Below, piece after piece: positions 20,461 through 31,600 of a stretch of DNA of 64,000 bases. Position numbers and translations under genes: made by a program. Position 1 is the first letter of the stretch. The number at the start of each line of letters is the position of its first letter. The stretch is taken from assembly GCF_050908995.1 (NCBI RefSeq), contig NC_135124.1, positions 9,672,001 through 9,736,000 on the forward strand. The letters are read 5' to 3'. The DNA comes from Andrena cerasifolii (Eukaryota; Arthropoda; Insecta; Hymenoptera; Andrenidae). Below the pieces are notes generated by a model that ran no database searches, had not been told where the DNA came from, and was given only the letters and a program-made list of their open reading frames with translations.

Positions 20461-21217
20461 TGGCACAAAGTAACTTCTCCGGAGAGCAAATCAAAGAGCG
20501 AGAAGTGGCGCAGATGTTTCGAGACAGTAACTGTTTAACGAAGGGACGCAGAATTTTCGAACGCCTCTTGAAAGGCCTGCGCCTCTTATTTGCAACTTTA
20601 AGGCGATGCCTTTGAAGCTGAAATAGCCACTAAACATTTGTTGTCATATAGCATATTTTTAGGTTATATTTTCTGTCACTTCGAGGAGCCGACCACATAA
20701 TTATCACGCGCATCCAGTCTGCGCATTTTCACTAGCCCAATTCAACATTCAATACAATTTTGTATATATAATTTTTATTGATAACTGCTTTCTGCAGAGG
20801 ACGTGTAATAAGTGTATTTCATGTTCTGTTTCGGTGCTTTGCTAGTAAAAAAATGTCTAACCTAACAAATTTCATTTTCTGGGGACATTCCCTCATCTAT
20901 TTTCCCTTTTCACTTAGAATTCCTTACTGCTAACGTAGAATATTGTAGCATAAGCACATTTCAAGTAATTAAAATGTAAATGAATTTACTACGTTTACAG
21001 TACCAGCCGACTTTCCGTTTAAATTTTTATAAGTATAACGGAACAGCTGAAAATTTATTTCCTTATTCAGAATAGAATACAGAAATAGCAAACACCTCCC
21101 TCTTGCGTTCACCGGGTAATCGTCGATCTATCGGTATTACCATTTCTGTACAGAAAAAAATGCTGTAATACCGACCTGCTGAATCGGCCAGGTCACGTGA
21201 CGTGTCTACCCCCTTAA

Positions 21218-22458
21218 CGGCCTCTGCTCATGAACAGCGTCCAACTCGGCAACTAGTCTGAAATGCGTTGCGAATGGCAGGTGTGTGCGTGTTTGTACAC
21301 GTGTGACTTTTTTAGATTCAGAGTTTGACATATAGAGGGCAGGCTTTGGCTCGGTTTGTCAACGACTCACGCCGATTTCTCTCCGAAGATCCATTTCGGG
21401 GATCAAGACACTATGGTGCTCAAAAGTGGCATTACTTTGCGTGTAGTAGAACCCTTTCACGTATCGTACGCCGAAAAGTATTAAAAATTCACGCTCTTAC
21501 TGACATTCCCGCCACTTTCTAATGCGCTGTTTAATCATTCTAATGGATTCTATTTGCCCCGAGTATTAGTTTACCACCAACACTGAAATTTACAGATATC
21601 GATGGAACTTTGATTCCATCTCTACGGGTCTCGAACGGAGGTCGGTGGAACTTCGATGTAAGAATAAATTATGTAACTTGAAATGTTGTTCGATTGTTCC
21701 CACCGGACCCCAGAACACGAGTACAGATAGATACGAAGATAGAAGGATAAGTGTAAGTTGGAATATTTCAGCGAGACACTGGAACTAATGGGTTTTGGAC
21801 CATTCTAAAGTGCTCTCTTAGCTTCAGGAGCTTATTGAAATATACCAAGTTATAATTCCTTGGCGAGGTATTCCGCGTTACATCGTGAAAGCATGTCTTC
21901 CACAAATAATGTTGTTGTTTATATAAATTTGAACGTTGAATAAATTTCTTTTGCGTTAAATAAACCAGAATAGGACAGGAAGGTTAAAAGTCGTATGTGT
22001 TCCTGTTTTGTTGCGATCGTTCTTTCTCGGTCGTTGCACGGATTACGTTTATAAAACGATCTTTAACTTGCGGGTTTCGAATGACCTAGTTTTACACGTG
22101 TTGAATTCTAATTCCTACCACGCGTAGCGTTACTAAAATAGTAAGGAGGTCCTGGAACTCCCCAAACCGGGGACAAAAAAATGCATTGCTTGATAGGTCT
22201 ATCCTACACCTCGTCTGTGCCTACACTTTGTCAATGCTTGGAGGAGTTCTAGGTACTAATGCGCGTGAATTTCAATTTGTCGCCCTTCTGGGTGTATGCT
22301 CTTGTTTATTGAATGTTCTTTCTTTACTTTCATAAGTATAATGTAACACACAGAATAATATAATGGATTATATAACGCGGATAATACGATGTTCTTAAAA
22401 AGTAAAGGCACGAGTGTGTTTCGGACGTAGAAATTGACACTAAGATCTTTCCCCAGTA
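21218..22458. other. Intergenic region / timeout 3' UTR
   Basis: No coding exon is supported. The timeout 3' UTR and its poly(A) signal lie at the right side, and the rest is AT-rich intergenic sequence up to the TTAA of the foldback element. Confidence 0.6.
22305..22310 (-). terminator. timeout: Candidate poly(A) signal of timeout
   Basis: Reads AATAAA on the minus strand, about 150 nt downstream of the stop codon. The call rests on motif and spacing. Confidence 0.6.
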
Positions 22459-22682
22459 TTAATCTTCATCGTCGCTAATCATTACACGGGACGATCTCTG
22501 TTGATTACGTTGTTTTTGCGTTGGTTCCTCCTCGTCGTCGCTAATTATCGTCCTAACGTGTTTCGGCTCGGTATCCTGAGACGTTAATAGCTGTTCTTCT
22601 TCGTCGCTATCCAGCAGACGGCGCTTCTTCACTGTCCCGCCCTCCTTGTCCGAGCTGTTCGATCGATTTCTTTTTCCCTCGT
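22459..22682 (-). CDS. timeout: timeout last exon
   Basis: Encodes DEGKRNRSNSSDKEGGTVKK, RRLLDSDEEEQLLTSQDTEP and ends SSRVMISDDED, then TAA at 22461-22459. The KKRRLLDSDEEE motif mirrors KKRQLLDSDEEQ near the end of human TIMELESS, and the acidic ending is also shared. Confidence 0.92.
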
Positions 22683-25600
22683 CTAACAGAAATATCCATT
22701 TATCAACAAGAAGGAGTTGATACGATTTTAGCTACAGCTTTTCTTAATTAGACTGTCAGTTGTTTAATTTACCTCCAGCATCTTCCACGTTGCTTTCTAC
22801 TTCTAATTCAGAGTCCGATGAATCGGCAAGTAGCCTTGCACGACCACCGGACTTTGTCTTTTCCTTATTTGAGTTCTCTGAAACTAATAAGAACAGAGTT
22901 AATCAACTTTCTCTCTTTCTGAATGAAAGTATTCATACAGATTGATTTCTGCCTGCATTTGTTGGTAACTTTCTGTGGTTCAGAGTTTAAGCTGACGCGA
23001 CACAGAGGGCACGTAGTTGCCTCTCTGAAACGTACTAATACACACCGACTTCTTGCGACGATGTTGCTTGCGGCTTTATTTCGATTTCAATACGCTGTGT
23101 TGACTTCAGCGAAATTGAGGAACTTATTGACGGCTTTGCTTTAGAATTAGCGCTCGTACTAGGTTTAGAATCTTGATGAATTGACGGCGGTGGCTCTGCT
23201 GAAAATTGTACAATTTTCGACCTCAATACGCTTGTTAAGTAATGCTTAGTAAAGTTCAGACAAAATAGCTAAACATTAGCATGCAGGAACTACCCACCCT
23301 TAGGTGCAAAGAATTTTTTAATAGTCTCAAGAACGTCTACATCATCATCACTCTCGTCGTTCTTATCGCTATCGGAGTCCACTTTTTGCGCGATACTTGC
23401 TGGTTCTAAAATCAAAAATACAGGTGTACATTTTGAAGTGTCTCAGTGCGTCTGGGCGAAGTATCTAATCAGCGGGCAGTGAAATTAATAAAAAGAAGTA
23501 CGTGGCAGCTTCTACTGCTATTTAATTCTTCTTCGAACAGCTGGCTTATTATTTAGCATTAAGAATTTCGCAATTCTCGTAGCCATAAATTGGAAGAAAT
23601 AATTGCCCTTCACTCCCCGTTTAAAGAGCACGAACGAATCGATCGACTCAGTGCCCATTATGTAAATCGAGGAAGCTCATTTACTGCGGGGTACATAGGT
23701 AAAGAAAAATGTAGAAATAATACCTTCGACAATGAAATTCCCGGCCAGTGCTGCTTCGATAAGATCGTGGCGCTTCTGAATGGTCGAGGTAAGCATATTA
23801 GCTGGTATACGCCAGTAAGATTCCTGTTCATCAAACGGAGGCGTGAATCCCAAGGCTCGAAGGAGCTTTTGAAAGCTCGGCGAATCCATCGCCGCCGACG
23901 AATAATCTGTCAGCGGGACTAGCGGGATACCTTCGGAGCTTTCCTCGTCCCGATCGTCCAGGACATCCTGCAGGGATTCCGTGATCCATTCCAGAGCCAC
24001 ATTCATATCTGATTTACGTACAAAGGATATAATTATTGCTCCCCTCTATGAAAGTTTTCTCACCTAATGCCCACTTATTAATCCCAAAGAATAACGAAGC
24101 TAGTGGGGAAGGTCTTCGGTATTCAGAGCAGTCAGTAAGATGTAATCATAACACGATAGTTAAGAGTTAGGCTTCCATGTAACTCCTAACCGGAGAAGGA
24201 AAATATCTCGTCAGCCCCGGGAACAGATAGAATAAATCTTCTGCGACACGAACGAACCGAGATTGCTGTATATTTTAAGAAAATATACCGACTCCGCTTG
24301 CACGAAACGGTATTCTGATAGGTGAAAAGCACATTGGCACGACACGAAACGGCGGCAAGATCGTTTTTTAAGGATGTCCCGTCCAAAATCCGCTGGGATC
24401 AACCCGGTCACTCCCCAACCAACTTGGGTCACATTTGTACCGCACGCGAGAAGTCTCTTTGACAAATCATTACTTTCTCCACTGTAACCCGGCTTTTACA
24501 AACGATCGATGCAGTCCCTGCTCCTACGAGAAGCCCCTCGAAAACACATTTGTCCCCGGGAGGCATGAAAAAAGAGTGCACAATATTCGAAGTAGCTGGG
24601 GAGGATTTTATTCCCATAAATCACTGAGAAACACCCCCGCGACGCTGGGGAAAGAATGGAGGGAGGCGCGGTGTAACTCACTTTTTTCGATGACATCCTT
24701 CAACAGTCCAGATAATTGTGCATCCGTGTAGACCATCGCCGGCTGTTTCTTCGTACTTTTCTTCGCCCTCTTGTTCGTTGGTTTACTGGGAGCGGTGCTG
24801 TTACGCCTCGAGGATTCTCCAGCTACTTCGTCGCTGCCTTCATCCTCGTCTGAATTACTGGCAGACTGCGTTTCCCACGACGATTTCCCTTTTTTTTTTT
24901 GCAAAGCACGTGGAAATGGGTGTAAACGCTTTTCGATATTGACTCTCCCGCGATATCGCGCGTTATACGAGGGGAACGCATCGAGCGTGGCCGCACACCG
25001 AGGGAGGAAGTTGGTGAATCTTCTTCTAGCGATTCGTGAATTTCCATTCAGGCACGCTGAACACGCCCGGCAAACGTGAATCGTAGAAACAATAACCCAC
25101 GATCTCGGACGACATCCAATTAACGCGGCAATATTACGCCCACGCGGGCCAAAGAGAGAGAGAGGAAACAAAGTCTATATAACCTGTTCACCCCTGACAA
25201 TATCGACGAAAGGTTTTTTCCTCGGATCATAAAGAATCAGAAGAGGGTCCTACGAGAAGATACCGTACAAATTGATCTCTGCTCCGTTCTCCTCTTTTTC
25301 CGCGTGCACCACTTCCCTTATTTCCATCTCTCTCCCTCTAAAGGAGCGGGGGCAGGTTCGCTCTATGCAGTCGCCGGCAATCGTATTAGCGGGAGACTGA
25401 TCGAATGGGAATAGTCGCCAGAATCTGAGGCTAGTAAGAAAGACAGATGCGAATGGGATGGGATAGGATTGGCCGGAACAAGGGGTGCTTCAGCGATGCT
25501 CGAGCCGCTGCAGAAAAGGCTGCAGGAAAGGGGCATGGGCAGGAGGAGTCGAACAGAACGGCCATGGTACGCGGACGGGGAGAACGGGAGAGTAAACGGC

Positions 25601-28600
25601 TCACCGTGGTTGCTTTTTCTGGATCGCTTCTTGCGCAGCTCCTTCCGATCCGCGGCCAATCCTAATTCCAAAAGCTTCTCCTTGATCTTTGGCTTCGGCC
25701 GCTTTATTGTGAGCCCATTGAAGATCAGGTCCACGGGATCTGTTGTACACAACGTAAACCATATCGGCATTAATTCGACGGTTAACGGGATGGAACGTTG
25801 ATTCAATTCGATAGCACTGGCGCAACGGCCAAACGGGGGTAGGAAATTGAATCGGCAGAAGGGAAGTCAATTTTCTGATAGCTGGGTCTTGTTTGGCCGC
25901 GATAAGGGCTTAAGATTGTAGTGCCTCGAAGCTGGAATCTGGATTCTTAATCTTCCAAGCTTCTAGTCGGGAGACTTAAATCGAACCTTAAGGGACAGGG
26001 CTCGGTTTGATTGATTAGTTTCAGGCTGTCCCGAGAGCGATGCAACTGTCACCAGGTCCATCGGGCATAAAATTGTTTTACCGAGCGTGGCGACGGATTT
26101 GGAGATGTTAAGTTCACGCGGAACGTTTCAGATATTCGCGGAGCCGCGTTGAAAATACAGGGAGGATATTCCGATACTCCTAGAAGACAGGGAGCACAAC
26201 TGGAACTTCTGTGGAGCACAGTTTGGGGCAAGAGCAATTTCGAGCATTAAAGTCATGGAAGACAAGGGGTCACCGTACGAAAATGAAGCAAGTTTTACAA
26301 GACTTCTGGAAATCCTTCCGTCAGGGAGGATATTATTCTTCGTCCGTCCGGGCGGAGTCGGAATTATTGCTGTAGGTAGCAACCAGCCGTTACCGATGCT
26401 CGGCGCTTAATTAAATCTCGAGAATCGTCGCGGGTGCTAACGAATTCTCCGGCGAACATTCGTAAAATTCTTGGACCGCTCCGAGGCACGGCCAGCCCAG
26501 CCGGCCATGACGCGCATTTTCCGCTAAATTATATCGTTTCCCTGAGTTGTTCATCGCCTATGAGTCCCCCGTTCGGCGAAAGTTGCTGGAAAATTACCGT
26601 CGTCGTCTTTCAGTTGCTCCCAAAGCTCCGTGAGTTCGGCTACTTCCTCGTCCCCCCATTCTTTTGGAAGCCTCTTTTGTACTTCGGCTCGGACAGCCTG
26701 GAATAATTTTAATTCCGTTAATTGCAAAATAGGCGGTGCTTTGCCTTTGTTCTTCTGAAAGATTCTCCATTAGAGCAGCATCAGGATTATAAAAAATTAA
26801 TAGAATTTTCATACTCATGTACCATGTATTGGCCATGTATGAGACACGAATCAAAAGCTTACATCCACCGCTTTAAAATACCCTGTACACTCGCGCGTTG
26901 TTTGGAAGATCGCCTGCTAGCAATTTATCCTCCAAATTAGAGCTTGGAGAAGATGTCTGTCGCCTAATTCCTGATCCCCAAGCCCCTGCTCTCTTGAAAG
27001 GGGATAAAGGGGAAAAAATACGACGCTCGTTTTCCAATGATTACGCCTCGCTCCCTCGCCAAGGATTCCTCTTGGTTGTCCTAAATGGCAGTCGCGCGAC
27101 TTCACCAACTAAATGAATGTCAAATGAACACCCGGGCGTAGTCTGGCCTCATTCAGTTTTGAGGGGCGAAGGGTAGCCACGCATGAAATTATTTAAATGA
27201 AACGCTTCCACGACTAATTGTAAGCCCCCCACTTTCATGGATTTCCCTGGCGAATCAATAATACATTCCATCCCCTTTCTCCCTGCCACCCTCTGTTTCT
27301 TGATGCTCATTTGCGCCGGCTGACGTGTTTGGTCTACTGTGGCACTGTGCTTAACCCTTTGTGGTTCAATGGACTTTGCTGAGAGACGGACAGAGCAGAT
27401 TGACTTTGAAAGTCAAATAGAAGAAAAGGGGGGTGATTTGTGTAATCGCGCTGCAAATGGTAGATAAATGTGATGAAAGCAATAAATAATTCATGAACAG
27501 TTTGTAGCTTTCTAACATTCAAGGGAACATCCTGAACCCGGAAATTCGAAGAATTCTGAAACTTTGTGAATATGTAGGGAATTTCCTCCTCGTTACAACG
27601 CAATTTTTGTTTGTTGCTAAAATTCACTCTAAGGGGGTGTAATTGACCGCTGAAAATCCGGTTATTTTTCAATTTTCTGTTATAACTCGTGAACTGTAAA
27701 ATAATTTTTTCACCAAATGATAGATCTAATTAAAAAATGTAACTTTTATCTGCAAACTTTTTTCCTATCTCTTACAGATTGCGAGTTACAAAATAAAATC
27801 GGAAAATAGCCGAATTTTTAGGGGTTAATTCTACCCGCTTAGAGTGAATTTGGGCAGCAAACAAAAATTGCGTTGTAATCAGGAGGAAATCCCATATATA
27901 TTCACAAAGTTTCAGAATTTTTTTAATTCTCGGGTTCGAAATCTTCCCTTGTTAGACACGAACTCCAGTACTATCTTTAATAGTATTCGTGTAACAATAC
28001 GGCGATTTTAAAATATTTACGAAATTTCCTTTATTATTGTCAAGCAATGTATAAGAGGGAAATGCTTCAAAATGTTTCAATATATATATAAGGGTACATG
28101 CCGTTAAATATATACTGTGTTTTCACCAAAGAAAAATAATCAATCTAAATGAAGTACATTTACGGCAATCAATTTAGCGCGAGGTAAACTTTGGGGAGAC
28201 TTTTCTGGAAGGAATTTGTCAGGGAATCAATAATACCCGGAGCAATCCAATCAGCTTTCTCTGGCGGGGTGAAGCAGCGGTCTCTTTGCAGCTAATAACC
28301 GTGTGATTTGCTGGCGAGCAAATAAATATTATCGGTTGATTTAAAATCAATGAAAATAGAAATAAATAATTGCTTTCGCACTCTTTCGAATTAAACACTT
28401 CGGTCTTTACATATCACTTCCATCGTGCGTCTCAGGCTCATCTTTAGATATTTCAAGAAATCTGAAACGCATTTGCTGCATTTGAAAGGAAATCAAATAT
28501 ACTAAAGTAAACGATGCTCAGATGTAGCTAACTGGCGTTCAACGCGAAGTTTCATTGCTCCCTGGAGATTAGTAATTAGGATAATCGCTAGTCCTCGTCG

Positions 28601-31600
28601 TCTCCACCCTCCATTAGAATATACGTGACGCTCGAAGAACATTCGTTCGTCAAATTCCCAAAGGGTAACGGGGTAAGAATCCGTCAAGGAATCAATAACA
28701 CCCTGAACCAGCGGAGCTCGACTCCCCCGCTGGAATCAGTGGTATGGGGGCAATCAGCTCCCTTTCCTGGCGGAGCAGCGGGTGCACACCTATGATTAAT
28801 CGTCAATTTCGAAGTGGGGTAATACCGTTTTAACGGTAGTCAGATATATCGTCGCCTTACCCACCCACGCCCACCCCCTTCCATCCATCGCTCTTACTTT
28901 CCCTCTATTTCTCTTTGGCGCACGTGCTTCCACGCTCCTCCGCCGCCTTAAAGCAGGTAATGTCTCAAGATTATCGTTATAACGTGCCCTGCACCGATGT
29001 TGTCCGATGGGTTTTCGACAAACAGAAGGATGCCACGGGGAGGATCGGGTTAAATTGCCTGTGCTACCGACGGTGAGCGCCGTAGCCACGAGTCGGGGAA
29101 CATTCCGCGTTGGCGAGATCTACGGAGCACCGGTTAATACACAAATTCAGCCCCAGGATCTACTACTGTTGCGCATTGCATTGGACAGTAATTAATTAAG
29201 GGGTCCACTGTGAAGTCGTGGAAAATTGTGATTTATTAGGATTTAATTTTTAGTAAAGGGAATATGCACAATGTAAATAATGTTTTATCTACTTATTGAC
29301 AGTATAAAAAAATCTATTTTAAATTTTTAACAGTTTTTTTTTAAATATACATCGCACTGGTGTGAGCGCTTTGACAAAGCGATGTAGTGCTGGTGCAGGT
29401 GATTCCGGGAGAACGACGTTGTAATCATTACGATCGAGTGTGGTTATCGTTGGAACCAGGAATATTTTTACTGATAAAAAATTAACAAAATGACGGAGGT
29501 TTGAAGTTTAAGTACCAAAATACGGTGAATTTATCAATCATTTTCCTTGTCAAAAGTATGAAATGGTTAATGAAAAAAAGTTTTCGTGGTCCCGGCCATA
29601 GCTACTGTGCTGAATAACGTGTAGAAAATTGCATTGCACCAGTTGAGAAAAATGTTGTTTTGAGATAATCGCGTTTAGAGTTTTAAAACAAATTAAAAAA
29701 ATTCGTTTGAAATTTTTTTGTATAATATAAGAGTAGCTTAATATTTAAATACCAAAAAGATTTATTGCATTATATGTAGTACCTATCTACGGAGAAAAAA
29801 AATCTTTAAAAATAGCTCAATTTTTCAAACCATCACAGTGGACTGACCCCTTAAGGGGGGAACCTTGTGTAAAATGAAATTTTTGAACATTTTTTTTTTT
29901 TTGTTTAAATCGATAGGAAATTTCCTCAGGAATACGGTAGAAAAGTTAGAAAGTGATCAGAGATGTTCTTGTACGTTATTTTCAAAATAAAGTGAACGGT
30001 TGTATTGGGCGGAGCGGCTCAGGTAGTCGGCCTTCGTCGGGCGCTCGGCCTTTCTGTCCCTTCTAACTGTGTTAAAACCTATACTAATGTACACCAGTTG
30101 TTAGACCCACCATAGCACTGCCTTTTTCGGCGTCTATACGTGTACATTTGTGTGTATAACGGTTTTGAAAAAGATGCCCCTTCGGCGAGGGGTCCTCGCT
30201 CATTGTCAGTTCAGCAGCGTCTCTTGAGTGAAATCGGTCGTTTACAGAGCCTTATACGAATATATACGAATAAATTGAAAATGAGTCGAAAGCTGCAAGA
30301 TAATAATCCAAATTATCGTCCGAATCGTCCCAGACGGCGAAAAGCTCCTAAAAAATTCGAATTTAAGAGTGCTGAGATAGAAAGTGAAAAGACGAGCGGA
30401 GGCGAAGGAACGAGCTCTTCTGCTAAGAAAATAAAAGCTACGTCGGCAGATGTAATTATTAATTTTACACATTGTTACCGAATTATAGAATTCATAAGTG
30501 TTTTTAGTGCAATATCAGATATTTCTGTGTGCAAAACGTGTAAACAAAAACAAACATATGGAGAAACAGGCAGCCGTGGATTAGGTTTTAAAATCGCCGT
30601 TACATGTGCGTGTGGAACTGTTTTAATCAATTCGGGACCATTTCTAAATAATAGTTTCGAAATTAACCGCAGAATTGTGTTTGTGATGCGTTTACTAGGC
30701 GTGGCACGTAAAGGAATAAATATATTTTGCGGCATGATGGATTTAGGCTGTGAATTGAGTGTAAGTGCTTATGACGGCATTATACAGCATATACATACCG
30801 CAGCGCAAAAAATGTATAATGACACGTGTCACAAAGCTGTTGAACAAGAAAAACAATTGAATGAAAAAAAGGAACAACCCTTGACAAGACTCAAAGTATC
30901 TGGAGACGGCTCTTGGAAAAAGCGAGGATTTTCTTCACACTACGGTGTAACGACGCTCATCGGTTATAACACGGGGAAAGTCATCGATTTATTGGTGAAA
31001 AGTAGCTACTGCCAAATATGTACGTTTTATAAAAACGATAAAAAGAATCCCGAATATTTAGAGCACAAAGAAGATGGGCATTGTGCAGTAAATCACAGTG
31101 GGTCTTCGGGTAAGATGGAAGTAGATGCTGTAGTTGAAATGTTTCTTCGCTCTGAAGAATTACACGGAGTACGCTACAGTAATTATATAGGAGACGGTGA
31201 CGCTAAGACGTTCAAGGCTATACTCGATATTGAACCGTATGGTCATAATTTCAAAATTAAAAAGAACGAGTGCATTGGACATGTGGAAAAGAGGATGGGC
31301 AGTCGGTTGCGCAATGTAAAAAAGAGTGCAAAATTAGGAGGAAAAGGAAAACTGACAGACGTGTTAATAAAAAAATTAACAAAATACTACGGTCTCGCTA
31401 TTAGGCGTAACAGTGATTCTGTGATTGAGATGAGAAAGGCGATAATGGCAACATTTCATCACCTATCTTCGACAAATAAAAAACCGCAGCACGACGATTG
31501 TCCCCCCGGCGCCGATTCGTGGTGTAAGTGGCGCGTCGCACAAGCCTCGGGGCAAGAATTTGATCATCCACCTCCATTACACGAAGATGTACAAAAACAT

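Larger units (their letters stand above)
15053..21213. mobile_element. 6.16-kb foldback-like DNA element with satellite arms
   Basis: The left end is gggggtagacacgtcacgtg and the right end is its inverse (cacgtgacgtgtctaccccc). Both are directly flanked by TTAA (15049-15052 and 21214-21217), which looks like a target-site duplication. Each arm has an outer unique part of roughly 0.6 kb (15053-15670 and 20625-21213) and an inner array of 170-bp tandem units. The arms are inverted around a roughly 1.1-kb AT-rich centre (18000-19100) in which I see no transposase. The architecture resembles Drosophila Foldback/Galileo elements, but the TTAA flank points to a different superfamily. It is non-autonomous. 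Confidence 0.85.

Noticed and set aside
15053..21213. piggyBac element, because of the TTAA flanks
   Set aside because: No piggyBac-type transposase is seen, and the ends do not resemble the piggyBac termini I know. TTAA alone is not enough.
30140..30280. N-terminal extension of the transposase
   Set aside because: The frame is open by chance. The ATG at 30281 has a better context and is followed directly by the basic region expected at the N-terminus.
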